Source: Acheta domesticus (lineage: Eukaryota > Arthropoda > Insecta > Orthoptera > Gryllidae). Taken from it: a stretch of DNA of 64,000 bases. Below the pieces are notes generated by a model. That model saw only the letters and a list, made by a program, of their open reading frames with translations, was not told the DNA's origin and did not search any database. The translations under genes were made by a program, and so were the position numbers. Where the stretch lies: assembly GCA_031308135.1 (NCBI GenBank), contig JAHLJT010002630.1, forward strand, positions 100,065,608-100,129,607. The letters run 5' to 3'. Positions 45,196 to 55,816 of this stretch are shown one piece after another. The stretch's first letter is position 1, and each line of letters opens with the position of its first letter.

Positions 45196-46098
45196 CAGTA
45201 ATCCCTCGACATTCGCGGATTCGCTATTCGCGAGTTCCTAACATTCGCGATTAGAGAAATGCTCCCGGTTTTAACATTCGCGACTTCGACATTCGCGAGT
45301 GGGTCTTTTGGTCGTACATTTTCTTTGAAACCGAGCACATTTCATTTCCTTTTTCATCATCATCATCATCTGGGAAATGAACTCGACAGACCTCGGAGAT
45401 CGCAGTATAACTTTCTTCAAAAATTACACAGATGAAATGTCAATTCACATTTATAGAATTACATAATTGTAAAATAATTCAATTCAGTTGCGCCAAATTG
45501 GAGGTAAGGGTTTTGGTCAAATGAACAGAAAAGCCATTCAGCATCTGTGCAACTCTCATTATAATGAGCTCATTGTAGAGGAGCTTCGGGAAATCATCAG
45601 TGAAGAAAACCTCATCGACGGTAATGATGAAGTAACGGAAGCGAAACTGCGTCCTGGAGCAACTTCAATGTCAAAACTGTTGATGGCGTTCTAAAATCAA
45701 CAAGCTCTGGTGGAACTGGCATTCAAATGTGATCCAAACATGGTTTAACATCCATAACTTCGAAATTTAAGAGAGAATAGAAGCAGAAACTCTTTCATAT
45801 TTGGATCGAGAGAGATGATGAAACAAAAAAAAACATTAGCAAATCCTATATTCAATCATATTCAACTTCGAAATAAGTTTCAAACATTATTTTATTTCTT
45901 CATTTTCGAATTTTAATTGTGAATTTTGTTTGTAGAAGCGCTTAATCAGTTGTACTGCAATTGATTGTCAAATTTTTTCTTTCTTTTTTAGTTTTTCAAT
46001 ATCCGAGAACCTAACCCACCTTTCTTCATTAAAAGATAGACTTAACATTCGCGAGGTTTTTTGGGAACCTAACTCTCGCGAATGTTGAGGGATTATTG
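45196..46098 (+). mobile_element. Tigger/pogo-type DNA transposon, internally deleted
   Basis: The ends CAGTAATCCCTCGACATTCG and (reverse complement) CAATAATCCCTCAACATTCG are Tigger-like TIRs, with several further ATTCGCGA motifs in the terminal regions. TA precedes the left end as expected; the right flank is TT. The frame at 45488-45694 (EELREIISEENLIDGNDEVT) resembles the end of Tigger transposases. The DNA-binding and catalytic parts are missing, so it is non-autonomous. Confidence 0.75.
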
Positions 46099-46411
46099 TT
46101 TTGTTCTTGAAAGGAAGCATTTACATAACTTGTAAGAAATGTCCTGCTTACAAAATAACTGAAATTTCATACATACACGTACATTACTCCGGTATTTTCA
46201 GTATTTCATGTTGGCATTTCCAGTCAAATTAGCTTCTTAGCTTGCATTTGTAAAATCATTAACACTTTTTAATTCATCATTTAAAAAATACTCGTTTACT
46301 AATCGACACAAAACAGTAAAATAATCTACTTGATACTAGGTCTTCATTTTTTAACGAGCACATTCCAAAATTGTAACTTTTCTTTCATCTAACTAAAGAG
46401 TAACATGACAA

Positions 46412-46971
46412 CCTCCTTAAAGAGCTAGCAATTTTTATTTCCCATATTTGAAAAGAAATATTTTTTAAAAGATTAATGTGTAAATGTATAACAAAACGTC
46501 GAATGTAAAATCGAACAAAGAAATTATATACAAATTTGAAATTCTAATTTACGAAGCATTCGGCTGTCTGAAGCGCAGTAAATTTGTAGCGGGTTATTAT
46601 GTTTGTCACGAATTTATAGAAAACCTACTCGTATTTTCAAAAAATTAAGCATTACCTTATTTTGAGATGTAGTTTTGATAAATATTGAGAAAACCAGCTG
46701 CCATCTATCGCCGTCCAAAGAACTTTTTTTTGACATTTTCCTAATTTTTCGGTTTTCTAATGGTAGAAAGGAAATATTAATTTTAGAATTTTACAGAACA
46801 CAAAAACCTCACCCTAAATGGGAATTTTCTTGTAAAAATTTGTAGCCGTTTTTAAGAAAATGGCGTTTAAGAACTACTATAAATGTGAAATTGAAGCTCT
46901 TTTTCACAGACAATTTTTGAGTTTTCAAGAAACTTCATTTGAAGCACTTACATTCATAAATATAAGTGTTT
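46412..46971 (+). repeat. Dispersed repeat, segment 2 of the split copy
   Basis: It resumes with CCTTAAAGAGCTAGCAATTT and continues to CATAAATATAAGTGTTT, the point before ACAAATTGCTGG in intact copies, where the next element is inserted. Confidence 0.7.
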
Positions 46972-47617
46972 GGGTCATTCCATGCAAAATTTCAGGTTTT
47001 CTGACAGTGAGTCTCAGATTTGTTCATATTTTTTTACATTAATCTGCTAATGATGAACAGTTAAAAGACAATTTATGGAATTAATATCTTCAGCAGTTTA
47101 GCAACAATTACTGGTTAAACATGAACGATGACACAATGTACTCAATAATGATAATAATTATGACGTTCATAAAATGAATAAAACTTTAAAAAAGGGCACA
47201 GTATTTTAAAGATAAATGATCATGTTTTAAGCAGTTGATAATATATTAAGGATTCAGATATTTGTTTATAATAAAAAATGCTAATAAATTAAACTAATAC
47301 ATTTTTCTTCAAAAGTAATATTTTTTTCTTTCATATTCTACACACTGCAACAAGAACCAATAAATAAGCATTCAGCAAACTGTCGCAATGGAATCTTAAA
47401 AAATGTGTAAGTTATTAAATAAAAAGTATACGCGCATTTTGCTCTTAAGGTTGAAAGTCGCGTGCCTTTGCCCAGCGCGGGGTGACGCAAGGTCGTAGGC
47501 AGGCACCGCCAAGTTCATTCCCTGGGGATATCCATCGATGCCTTCGAAGGGATCCTGACACCAGTTTACAGGTTTAGTTTTCGCGTGTTACTGTTCAGTG
47601 ATACATCGTGACAGAAA

Positions 47618-47836
47618 ATGCCAAAGATTGTGAATACGTTTAACAGGCTTTGGTGCTGCAATCCTTTCGGACTTGAGAAGCAAAAGAGTCGGGTGAGTAA
47701 GAGGAAGATAACAGAGGCGATGCGGAAGAAAATATCGAATTTAGTGGTAGGTGAAGCAATATGCGATCTGTGTCGTCACAAAATATCCAAAATGCCCAAT
47801 GCAAATCTTAGTGACTCAACTGAAACAGTGAAGTGA
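47618..47836 (+). CDS. First coding part of the transposon protein (C-x2-C motif)
   Basis: The frame starts MPKIVNTFNRLWCCNPFGLE and contains ITEAMRKKISNLVVGEAICD followed by LCRHKISK, with a CxxC pair. From memory, this layout (N-P-F, then a basic stretch, then CDxCRxxLxK) is found in multicopy proteins of arthropods and cnidarians. Downstream, fragments of the same kind of protein follow on the plus strand: KYKYTINQILIFPDIIDELP near 48140 and QFKEKFSNVKTANEKYMILT with YLPKSWSEQK near 49380-49455. A donor (GAAG|GTAAAA near 48243) and acceptor (GTACAG near 49340) could join the last two. The gene is probably broken, and its activity in transposition is inferred only from position inside the TIRs. 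Confidence 0.45.
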   Translation: MPKIVNTFNRLWCCNPFGLEKQKSRVSKRKITEAMRKKISNLVVGEAICDLCRHKISKMPNANLSDSTETVK

Positions 47837-48479
47837 AAACGTGAAGTGAAGAAGAGTACGTAGCCCTAGGAGTTGCAGAGGAAGCCACTATGAGTAATGT
47901 AAACATATTGTATCCTCTGGGTCAATCACCATTGTCATTGCGAAAACAAACCCGAGAGATATCTGTGACGGTACTCCGCCAACACAATCCTTTTTGTTTT
48001 GGTGGAACCTGAAAAGGCACAGGGGTCTTGGCTGGGAGGAGCCGTGACTCGGGATCACTTGTGAGGTGAATTTTAGCAACCCCTTTTTGTAACAATTTTG
48101 GATTTATTCCAGATAATGAAACTCCCAAGTCCAACAAATACAAATACACAATAAATCAAATACTGATCTTCCCAGATATCATTGATGAATTACCAAACTC
48201 AAGACTATTAGGCCTTTTGCGATGGGATCCCTCGTTTACTGAAGGTAAAAGCATTTACTGTACAAGAAACACATAGCACTTTACCATTTCCCCTTCCAAA
48301 AAGGCTTAAAATTACTTTACAAAAAAATCAATTCCTTTTCTTCTTCTCTTGATTGAAAACTATGTTACATAATATAGCAATTTTGATTTACATTTAACTG
48401 TCTTTCTCCTTTTTTCGACTTGGAACATGGAAACTCTAATTAATCACTTCCCTCCCCGATTCAGGTAATCAGTTCTCAT

Positions 48480-49320
48480 TACTTAAATATGTCCACTCCT
48501 TTTCTTTCTCTTTTCACTCTCCCCAAAATGAAGTCTGTAATACTTTACGTGCGCCGTCTCCTCGCGCCGTCCGACAGGTCTGCTGCAAAGGTCGCGCACA
48601 CTCGCGCGCCGCCACCTCGGAAGCCCGGCCGCCACGCGCCGCCAAGGGCGAACCCCAGCCGGCCCTGAGCCCTCTCGCGTTGCCTCCACAGCACGTCCAA
48701 CCACGTTCCGTCTTCTCTGCTTCTCGTCCGACTCCCGAATTCTTATACCGTTCGTGCGTCCGTATCCTCAAGCGCGGCATTCGACACGAGCCTATCGTTT
48801 TACTGCGGTCCTCGGTTCGCACTATCTGCCGTGTGATAACCACTTAACTCAGTTTTCTAAAACTCACTTTTAATAAACTTAACTTTGTCCATTCTAGCTA
48901 TTTCATTACAGTTCATCTTCTATTCCTGCCTTACGAAATATCACCTTCACTTTTAACATTCAACCGTCTACCTCTCCCGAATCTAACATCTGCCTATTCT
49001 AGATGCCGCCGCCTAGATACTGACTAGGCACCTCCGTCCGGTCACGCTGCTCAGACCAGAAGAAGCGCGATTCCCTTATGGTCAGCCGCACTTCCCCTCT
49101 TTTCCCCCTCACTACCTGACATGAGTGGGGGTCACTCTCCTATCGGTACCCCTTCTCGCCAGCGAACGCTTCTCCGGACGCGCCCAGCTTTGCGCGGTCT
49201 TTTGAATTCTTGTTCTTCCTTTTTCGTCTCTTCCTTGTCTTTTATCCTCACCCTCATTCACGTATCACATATCGTAAGCATATCGTACTCATATCGTACG
49301 CAAGGAGAAAGGTGAGTGCC
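48480..49320. other. GC-rich block inside the 3.1-kb transposon
   Basis: This lies between two coding pieces of the transposon protein, in what may be an intron. It is CpG-rich at 48530-48680 and pyrimidine-rich afterwards. It could be an LTR or 5' UTR of another element; I found no terminal repeats or protein similarity. Confidence 0.3.
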
Positions 49321-50104
49321 GTAATTATTTCATGTGAGTACAGAAAGCAATGATGGAGAAGAAATGTTGACACAATTCAAAGAAAAATTTTCAAATGTGA
49401 AAACAGCTAATGAGAAATATATGATTTTAACGTATTTACCAAAAAGTTGGAGTGAACAAAAAAAATGGTCGAATTTGGCGTATCTCTTCATGTAGGTCGT
49501 ACGGCAAAATTAACACCTAGAGAAGTAGTTTTGTGAAATCCACCATCGCGCCGCGGAGGAAAAAAGTAACGCCGAGTGCTGTCGAAGAGTGCTGGGGCGC
49601 GGCGGCTCTAGCAGCTGAGATGAGTTCGTTTACGGAGCGCCAGTAAGATACTTTTATTCATAACTTTAAAACCATTCAAGATTCCATGATGAAATTTACA
49701 GAGTAGCTTGAAAGTAGTTTCAGCAATTTTTCTTCCAAAATTCAAGAATTTAAAAATATTACATTTCCATTTATTGCACTTTTTAGAATTTCTTTACATC
49801 TAATTATTAAAGACTCGCGGTAAAAAAATATCTTTAGTGTAAAATTATCCTTTACATTTCTTCTACAAACAGTATCACTTTCATATTTTTTGCTTGTTTG
49901 CATATCATCGGAAAAAAAATCATAACGGAATGTTTACAGACTGCTAACCTAATATTTCAAGTGCCCATTGTTGCTAAACAATGGATGATGAGACAAAAAT
50001 ATTGTACCTGGTTCATGCAGGTATCATGACAAGTAAGGTGACAAAATATTTTTAAATTCTGAGATGTAGTGTCAGATTTCCTACTTTCTTGCATGGAATG
50101 ACCC

Positions 50105-51290
50105 GTTTACAAATTGCTGGTAACGTGCACATTAAAGATTTGAGAAACCTTTCAAAAAATTACATTTGTTTAATTTTTGCAAAAACAAAAAAATACCAAA
50201 ATGAACTTTAGTCACATTAAAGAGTGCAATTAGTACTATCCGCTCCAAAAGTTTGAAGAAAAAAATTGGAACCATTTATGAGAAAATGACGTTTGAGCGT
50301 TTCTGAAAATGCGGAATTTTCAGCTAGTTCTAAAAAAAAAACGCTTGAGTTTTCGAGAAACTTTACTTGACTTATTTAAAGCACATGTGCTCATTAATAT
50401 AATAATGTCAACAAATCGCCGCTAATGTAAATATAAACGACGTGAAAGACAAGTCAAAAAAATTACATTTTTGCAATTTTTGAAAAAAACAAAAGAATAG
50501 AGCAATACGGCGTTTATGTCATCTCATAGAGTATATTAAGTACTATCCCTACCAAAAGATCAAAGAGAAAAGTTTTAGCCGATTTTGAGAAACCTTGTTT
50601 TTGTAATTTTTTTTAAAATTGCACATATTGTACGCAATATTGTGCAAAAACCACTAAAATTTTCAAAAAATTGTACATGACCTTAATGAAAGAACTCACT
50701 TTGGAGAAGAAATTTTATTTGGAGGAAAAATCTCTATCTGCAATTTTATAGTTAGAGGAAGACGCCGACAAAAATTCAAACTTTTGCAATTTTCGAAAAT
50801 TCAGAGTTTTCAACCGACATGAGACCAACACCATTCTCTTTAATGACCTTCAGACTATCCAACAAAATTTAATCAAAATTTTTTTGGCGCTATTTTTTTG
50901 AAAATTTTGAAAATGTCCCAGGGGCTTCATATAAAGTACCCTCCAAAATTAAAATATCGGTTTCAAATTCAAGAGACAATGAGAATATTCAGATCGATCG
51001 GAGAGTATCAATTTTGGAAAAAATCGGCTGAATGGTTTAGTCGCTAGCGTTGTTCACATACACGGGACGGACAGACAGGCGCTTTTCTTTCAATTGGTTT
51101 TTCGGTATCAAGGACACAAAAAAGGAATTCTGGCTGCACCACGTGTTAGGAGGTTTTTTCTTAATTTAGCAACTGGATTTATCCACTTTTTCGTTACCAG
51201 GGCCTTGTAATAAGAATGTTTCTGCCGAAAATCCGTCGTTTTTTCGCGCAGCATTACCTAACTTTGCCTATACTATACGTACGTATAGAA
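50105..51290 (+). repeat. Dispersed repeat, segment 3 of the split copy, with 3' end
   Basis: It resumes with GTTTACAAATTGCTGGTAAC, passes the internal blocks near 50270 and 50580 and the ACGGGACGGACAGACAGGCG segment. It ends TTTTCGCGCAGCATTACCTA near 51260, the family's 3' end. Confidence 0.75.
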
Positions 51291-51454
51291 TACGGGAAAG
51301 AAAAAATGTCACGTACAATTTTCTGGAAAAAAGAGTAGATGTTGCGTAATTGGCGCTTGAAATTTGCGAAAAAAAGTTTTCTCAAAAACCGCTCCAAATG
51401 TTTTCTTTAAATTATCTCCACATGTGTAATAAGGGACGGCAAATAAATATACAA

Positions 51455-51640
51455 ACTAGTGGTGCTATAGAATGGCACAAACTTTCTCGCAGAACTGTTT
51501 TCTCTATAGTCTGAACTAGTTTTCCTGTTATGAATGATTATCTTCCCACATACCTTCTTTGGACGCCCAAAGGATATTTTTTTCACATTCTCTGGATTTT
51601 TCGTCTTCCTAATGATGGAAATGAAACATTAATTACCATT
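51455..51640 (+). repeat. Dispersed repeat 5' fragment, variant head
   Basis: It starts AACTAGTGGTGCTATAGAAT and stops after CTTCCTAATGATGGAAATG. Confidence 0.6.
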
Positions 51641-52213
51641 ATATAAGTGTAAATGCCATGCACAGCAAAGCCAGTCGTGCTCGTTAAATGGCGAGCATCG
51701 GCCCAGCTCTTCCGAGGGAAGCTTTCCTGGTTCGAGTTCTCGTCGGGGAGTATTGTTTGTTACAATTCTCTGCTGTCGCAGGAAATTATTGAGAATTCTA
51801 GGAATTTTATTGAAACCATTGGAATAACAAACATTGATAATTTTGATAAACTGGAAACGTCTGTATGTAATATTAAATGTTTAACTTTCTAACAATTTTT
51901 CACATCACTTCTTGGATTTGTAAAACGTATGTACTATCATATCAATTGTTTTCCTATTATGCATTTTCCATTTATGGCTCTGTGCGATTCATTTTATGGC
52001 TCTGTTCGATCCATAGGGTGCTAGTGGGGCGTAGTGATATAAGCACCGGCACGGTAACTTTGAGAATCTCAGTTACAGTCTCGGAACAGAAAAAAATTTC
52101 TAGTTGACCCTTTTGCTGTTTTTTGTGTAGTAGTGTAGTATCATTTAGAAACAGTGCGAGAAAGTATGTGCTTTGGAAGCACTGGTTTTTAGTTTTAATG
52201 ACGAAATACTGAC
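51641..52213. other. Gene 2 intron B-C, next to exon B2
   Basis: A short GC-richer piece at 51653-51750 has a B-box-like GGTTCGAGTTC and a GCTC...GAGC stem-loop and might be a tRNA-derived relic; a full cloverleaf cannot be drawn. The rest is featureless. Confidence 0.25.
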
Positions 52214-55200
52214 CTTTAATGTTGTAGGGTTCTTTCTGACACCTTTCCAATAAATATAAAAGTGAAGCCTCGCTCCGAGCTCTTTGTACTTCAGGTACCC
52301 TGGGGAAGCCAACCGGAAGCTAACTTCCCCAACCTGCACATTGCGCGCGTCACAGCTGTCTTCGAGGTGCGCGTAGGACAAGTCGGCGCCTCCGAGGTCC
52401 GTGGAGCGAGTTGCCACCAGCGCCTTGGCCTCGCGCGCGCACGCCTCACTGCGCTCCTCACACTGGGTGAGCCACTCCCCGCTCCCCCCAACGACATCGA
52501 CGGCCAGCGCCCACCACCGCCCCTCCCCCACCCGTTCGCGCAGCAGCAGCCCGCGGAAGCCCTGGTGGCGCTGCCATAGCGCGGCCAGCACGCGCCGCCC
52601 CGCACGCAGCTGCGCCCCAGCCACGCCCCCCTCCGCGCGCCCGGCCTCGCGCACGCGCCCCCCGCCGCTCCTTTGTTCCTGCTGCGAACCCCGCTCGCCC
52701 TCCAGGTCTTCCTCAAGGAGCTTCTTCACACGCCTCCCGCCGCTCGTTTGTTCCTGCTGCGAACCCCGCTCGCCCTCCAGGTCTTCCTCAAGGAGCTTCT
52801 TCACACGCCTCCCGCCGCTCGTTTGTTCCTTCTGCGAACCCCGCTCGCCCTCCAGGTCTTCCTCAAGGAGCTTCTTCACACGCCTCCCGCCGCTCGCTTG
52901 TTCCTTCTGCGAACCCCGCTCGCCCTCCAGGTCTTCCTCAAGGAGCTTCTTCACACGCCTCCCGCCGCTCGTTTGTTCCTTCTGCGAACCCCGCTCGCCC
53001 TCCAGGTCTTCCTCAAGGAGCTTCTTCACACGCCTCCCGCCGCTCGTTTGTTCCTGCTGCGAACCCCGCTCGCCCTCCAGGTCTTCCTCAAGGAGCTTCT
53101 TCACACGCCTCCCGCCGCTCGTTTGTTCCTGCTGCGAACCCCGCTCGCCCTCCAGGTCTTCCTCAAGGAGCTTCTTCACACGCCTCCCGCCGCTCGTTTG
53201 TTCCTGCTGCGAACCCCGCTCGCCCTCCAGGTCTTCCTCAAGGAGCTTCTTCACACGCCTCCCGCCGCTCGTTTGTTCCTGCTGCGAACCCCGCTCGCCC
53301 TCCAGGTCTTCCTCAAGGAGCTTCTTCACACGCCTCCCGCCGCTCGTTTGTTCCTGCTGCGAACCCCGCTCGCCCTCCAGGTCTTCCTCAAGGATCTTCT
53401 TCACACGCCTCCCGCCGCTCGTTTGTTCTTGCTGCGAACCCCGCTCGCCCTCCAGGTCTTCCTCAAGGAGCTTCTTCACACGCCTCCCGCCGCTCGTTTG
53501 TTCCTGCTGCGAACCCCGCTCGCCCTCCAGGTCTTCCTCAAGGAGCTTCTTCACACGCCTCCCGCCGCTCGTTTGTTCCTGCTGCGAACCCCGCTCGCCC
53601 TCCAGGTCTTCCTCAAGGAGCTTCTTCACACGCCTCCCGCCGCTCGTTTGTTCCTGCTGCGAACCCCGCTCGCCCTCCAGGTCTTCCTCAAGGAGCTTCT
53701 TCACACACCTCCCGCCGCTCGTTTGTTCCTGCTGCGAACCCCGCTCGCCCTCCAGGTCTTCCTCAAGGAGCTTCTTCACACTCCTCCCGCCGCTCGTTTG
53801 TTCCTGCTGCGAACCCCGCTCGCCCTCCAGGTCTTCCTCAAGGAGCTTCTTCACACGCCTCCCGCCGCTCGTTTGTTCCTGCTGCGAACCCCGCTCGCCC
53901 TCCAGGTCTTCCTCAAGGAGCTTCTTCACACGCCTCCCGCCGCTCGTTTGTTCCTGCTGCGAACCCCGCTCGCCCTCCAGGTCTTCCTCAAGGAGCTTCT
54001 TCACACGCCTCCCGCCGCTCGTTTGTTCCTGCTGCGAACCCCGCTCGCCCTCCAGGTCTTCCTCAAGGAGCTTCTTCACACGCCTCCCGCCGCTCGTTTG
54101 TTCCTGCTGCGAACCCCGCTCGCCCTCCAGGTCTTCCTCAAGGAGCTTCTTCACACGCCTCCCGCCGCTCGTTTGTTCCTGCTGCGAACCCCGCTCGCCC
54201 TCCAGGTCTTCCTCAAGGAGCTTCTTCACACACCTCCCGCCGCTCGTTGTTCCTGCTGCGAACCCCGCTCGCCCTCCAGGTCTTCCTCAAGGAGCTTCTT
54301 CACACGCCTCCCGCCGCTCGTTTGTTCCTGCTGCGAACCCCGCTCGCCCTCCAGGTCTTCCTCAAGGAGCTTCTTCACACACCTCCCCGCCGCTCGTTTG
54401 TTCCTGCTGCGAACCCCGCTCGCCCTCCAGGTCTTCCTCAAGGAGCTTCTTCACACGCCTCCCGCCGCTCGTTTGTTCCTGCTGCGAACCCCGCTCGCCC
54501 TCCAGGTCTTCAAGGAGCTTCTTCACACGCCTCCCGCCGCTCGTTTGTTCTTGCTGCGAACCCCGCTCGCCCTCCAGGTCTTCCTCAAGGAGCTTCTTCA
54601 CACGCCTCCCGCCGCTCGTTTGTTCCTGCTGCGAACCCCGCTCGCCCTCCAGGTCTTCCTCAAGGAGCTTCTTCACACGCCTCCCGCCGCTCGTTTGTTC
54701 CTGCTGCGAACCCCGCTCGCCCTCCAGGTCTTCCTCAAGGAGCTTCTTCACACGCCTCCCGCCGCTCGTTTGTTCCTGCTGCGAACCCCGCTCGCCCTCC
54801 AGGTCTTCCTCAAGGAGCTTCTTCACACACCTCCCGCCGCTCGTTTGTTCCTGCTGCGAACCCCGCTCGCCCTCCAGGTCTTCCTCAAGGAGCTTCTTCA
54901 CACGCCTCCCGCCGCTCGTTTGTTCCTGCTGCGAACCCCGCTCGCCCTCCAGGTCTTCCTCAGGGAGCGTCTGCGAATCGTCCTCCATCATTTTCTGAAA
55001 CCGTTTCTGTGGTGACGGCTCACCCTCTTGGCCTGTACGAAGCTTTCGTGAGGTCCACTTATGCTGCAAATGTTGATCAACATAAAGATGTTCGTAAAGG
55101 AATGTCTGAGATCTCTGTTCATCGCCTGCGCTGCGTTGAGTTCGGAAGTTCATCTGAAAAGGCCAGTCGTCATCCCAGGTGCTTTCGAGGCTCGATTTCT

Positions 55201-55546
55201 TCGTCGAGCGACATCGAGTCTGTTTATCGAAGCTTCTATTACCTATCTCATTTTTGTGTTCGATATTCTGAACTTTGAAGCGTTTCCGGAGGTTGTTTTG
55301 TAACAACCGGTCTTTCTGAAAGACATTTTGTGAATCTTTCACAATTTTACGACTTCCTGTATATCCATTCCGTAATCTTTGACACTCTGGACCTTTCATG
55401 AAGTCATGGTTCTGTGGAAGTGAATCGCTTTCTTTATTCTCTTTCTTGCAATTATGAATTTCTGGTGTCCTTCCAATCGCTAAAACGACTGGCGCTGAAG
55501 AATGCAGTTGAAGGTTACGATACAAGATGGTGCCACTTGATAAACC
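52214..55546 (-). CDS. Gene 2 exon B: IR amino-terminal domain with long 25-residue repeat array; frameshifted as written
   Basis: The acceptor is CTTTACAG before GGT at 55546 and the donor is AAG|GTCAGT at 52214, phase 0 at both ends. The exon begins GLSSGTILYRNLQLHSSAPV, aligned with B1. About 190 charged residues precede the array. The array is followed by a segment almost identical to B1 (REAGRAEGG ... ATRSTDLGGA), then a diverged S1 start ending LHFYIYWKGVRKNPTTLK. Two indels break the frame: an extra C in CCTCCCC near 54384-54387 and a missing T in CGCTCGTTG near 54246. Read through, the protein would stop at 54362. Since they cancel and lie in homopolymers of a tandem repeat, assembly error is likely. 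A 3-base deletion near 54511 keeps the frame. Total length is 3333 bases, a multiple of three. Confidence 0.78.
52660..54975 (-). repeat. In-frame 75-bp coding array, gene 2 (~30 units)
   Basis: The unit and period are the same as in gene 1 (KKLLEEDLEGERGSQQEQ plus TSGGRRV). There are about 30 units, nearly identical to one another, more homogeneous than in gene 1. Substitutions include QKEQ in three adjacent units near 52830-52990, RCV or RSV for RRV, and one KKILEED. The KKLPEED variant of gene 1 is absent from the interior. The homogeneity points to recent expansion. Confidence 0.95.
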
Positions 55547-55773
55547 CTGTAAAGAAAAACCCAGTGTTATACATTAAATGAAACTCTCTTGGGAATCTTC
55601 CGCTGCAATAATTAATTTCAAAGCACTTGTCCGAAAGACCATCTCGATAACTGCCTTCGTTAGACAACTCGATCGACCTGCGTTTTTCCTGTCCGTCTAC
55701 GAGAGAGTAGTGCGCTAGTCAAATAGGATCAAAGTGAAATTACGATCCAGTTTATTTTAAATAATATTCCAGG

Positions 55774-55774
<1 letters not shown>
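55547..55774. other. Gene 2 intron A-B, next to exon B2
   Basis: Nothing recognised. Confidence 0.4.

Positions 55775-55816
<42 letters not shown>
55775..55816. repeat. (AAT)n microsatellite at the 5' end of the second R4-like LINE
   Basis: About fourteen perfect AAT units lie directly before the truncated element. Another AAT tract follows its 3' end at about 56910-56932. Confidence 0.95.

Larger units (their letters stand above)
42391..46411. mobile_element. TIR DNA transposon (hAT or MULE-like) containing further insertions
   Basis: The left end ATTGTCACGTTACGTGAG and the reverse complement of the right end, GTTGTCATGTTACTC, form a short imperfect TIR. The dispersed repeat is interrupted exactly here, and CCTTAAGGAG on the left reappears as CCTTAAAGAG on the right, an 8-10-base target-site duplication with a mismatch. 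No transposase is recognised in its own sequence (42400-43226, 44578-45195, 46099-46400). Two other DNA elements sit inside it. Confidence 0.55.
46972..50104 (+). mobile_element. 3.1-kb TIR transposon with GGGTCATTCCATGCAA ends
   Basis: GGGTCATTCCATGCAA at 46972 and its exact reverse complement ending at 50104 are 16-base perfect TIRs. Similarity continues inward in weaker form (TCTGACA, TCTCAGA, GTTTAGCAACAAT). GTTT flanks both ends (46968-46971, 50105-50108), a 4-base duplication. The interrupted sequence is the dispersed repeat, which resumes directly. It encodes at least part of a protein on the plus strand (see 47618). The class is not determined; a 4-base duplication is known for Chapaev-type and some other elements. 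Confidence 0.78.

Noticed and set aside
52401..55015. Plus-strand open frames of 865 and 780 codons over the gene 2 array
   Set aside because: Same reason: shadows of the repeat; no sense-strand splice context or family similarity.
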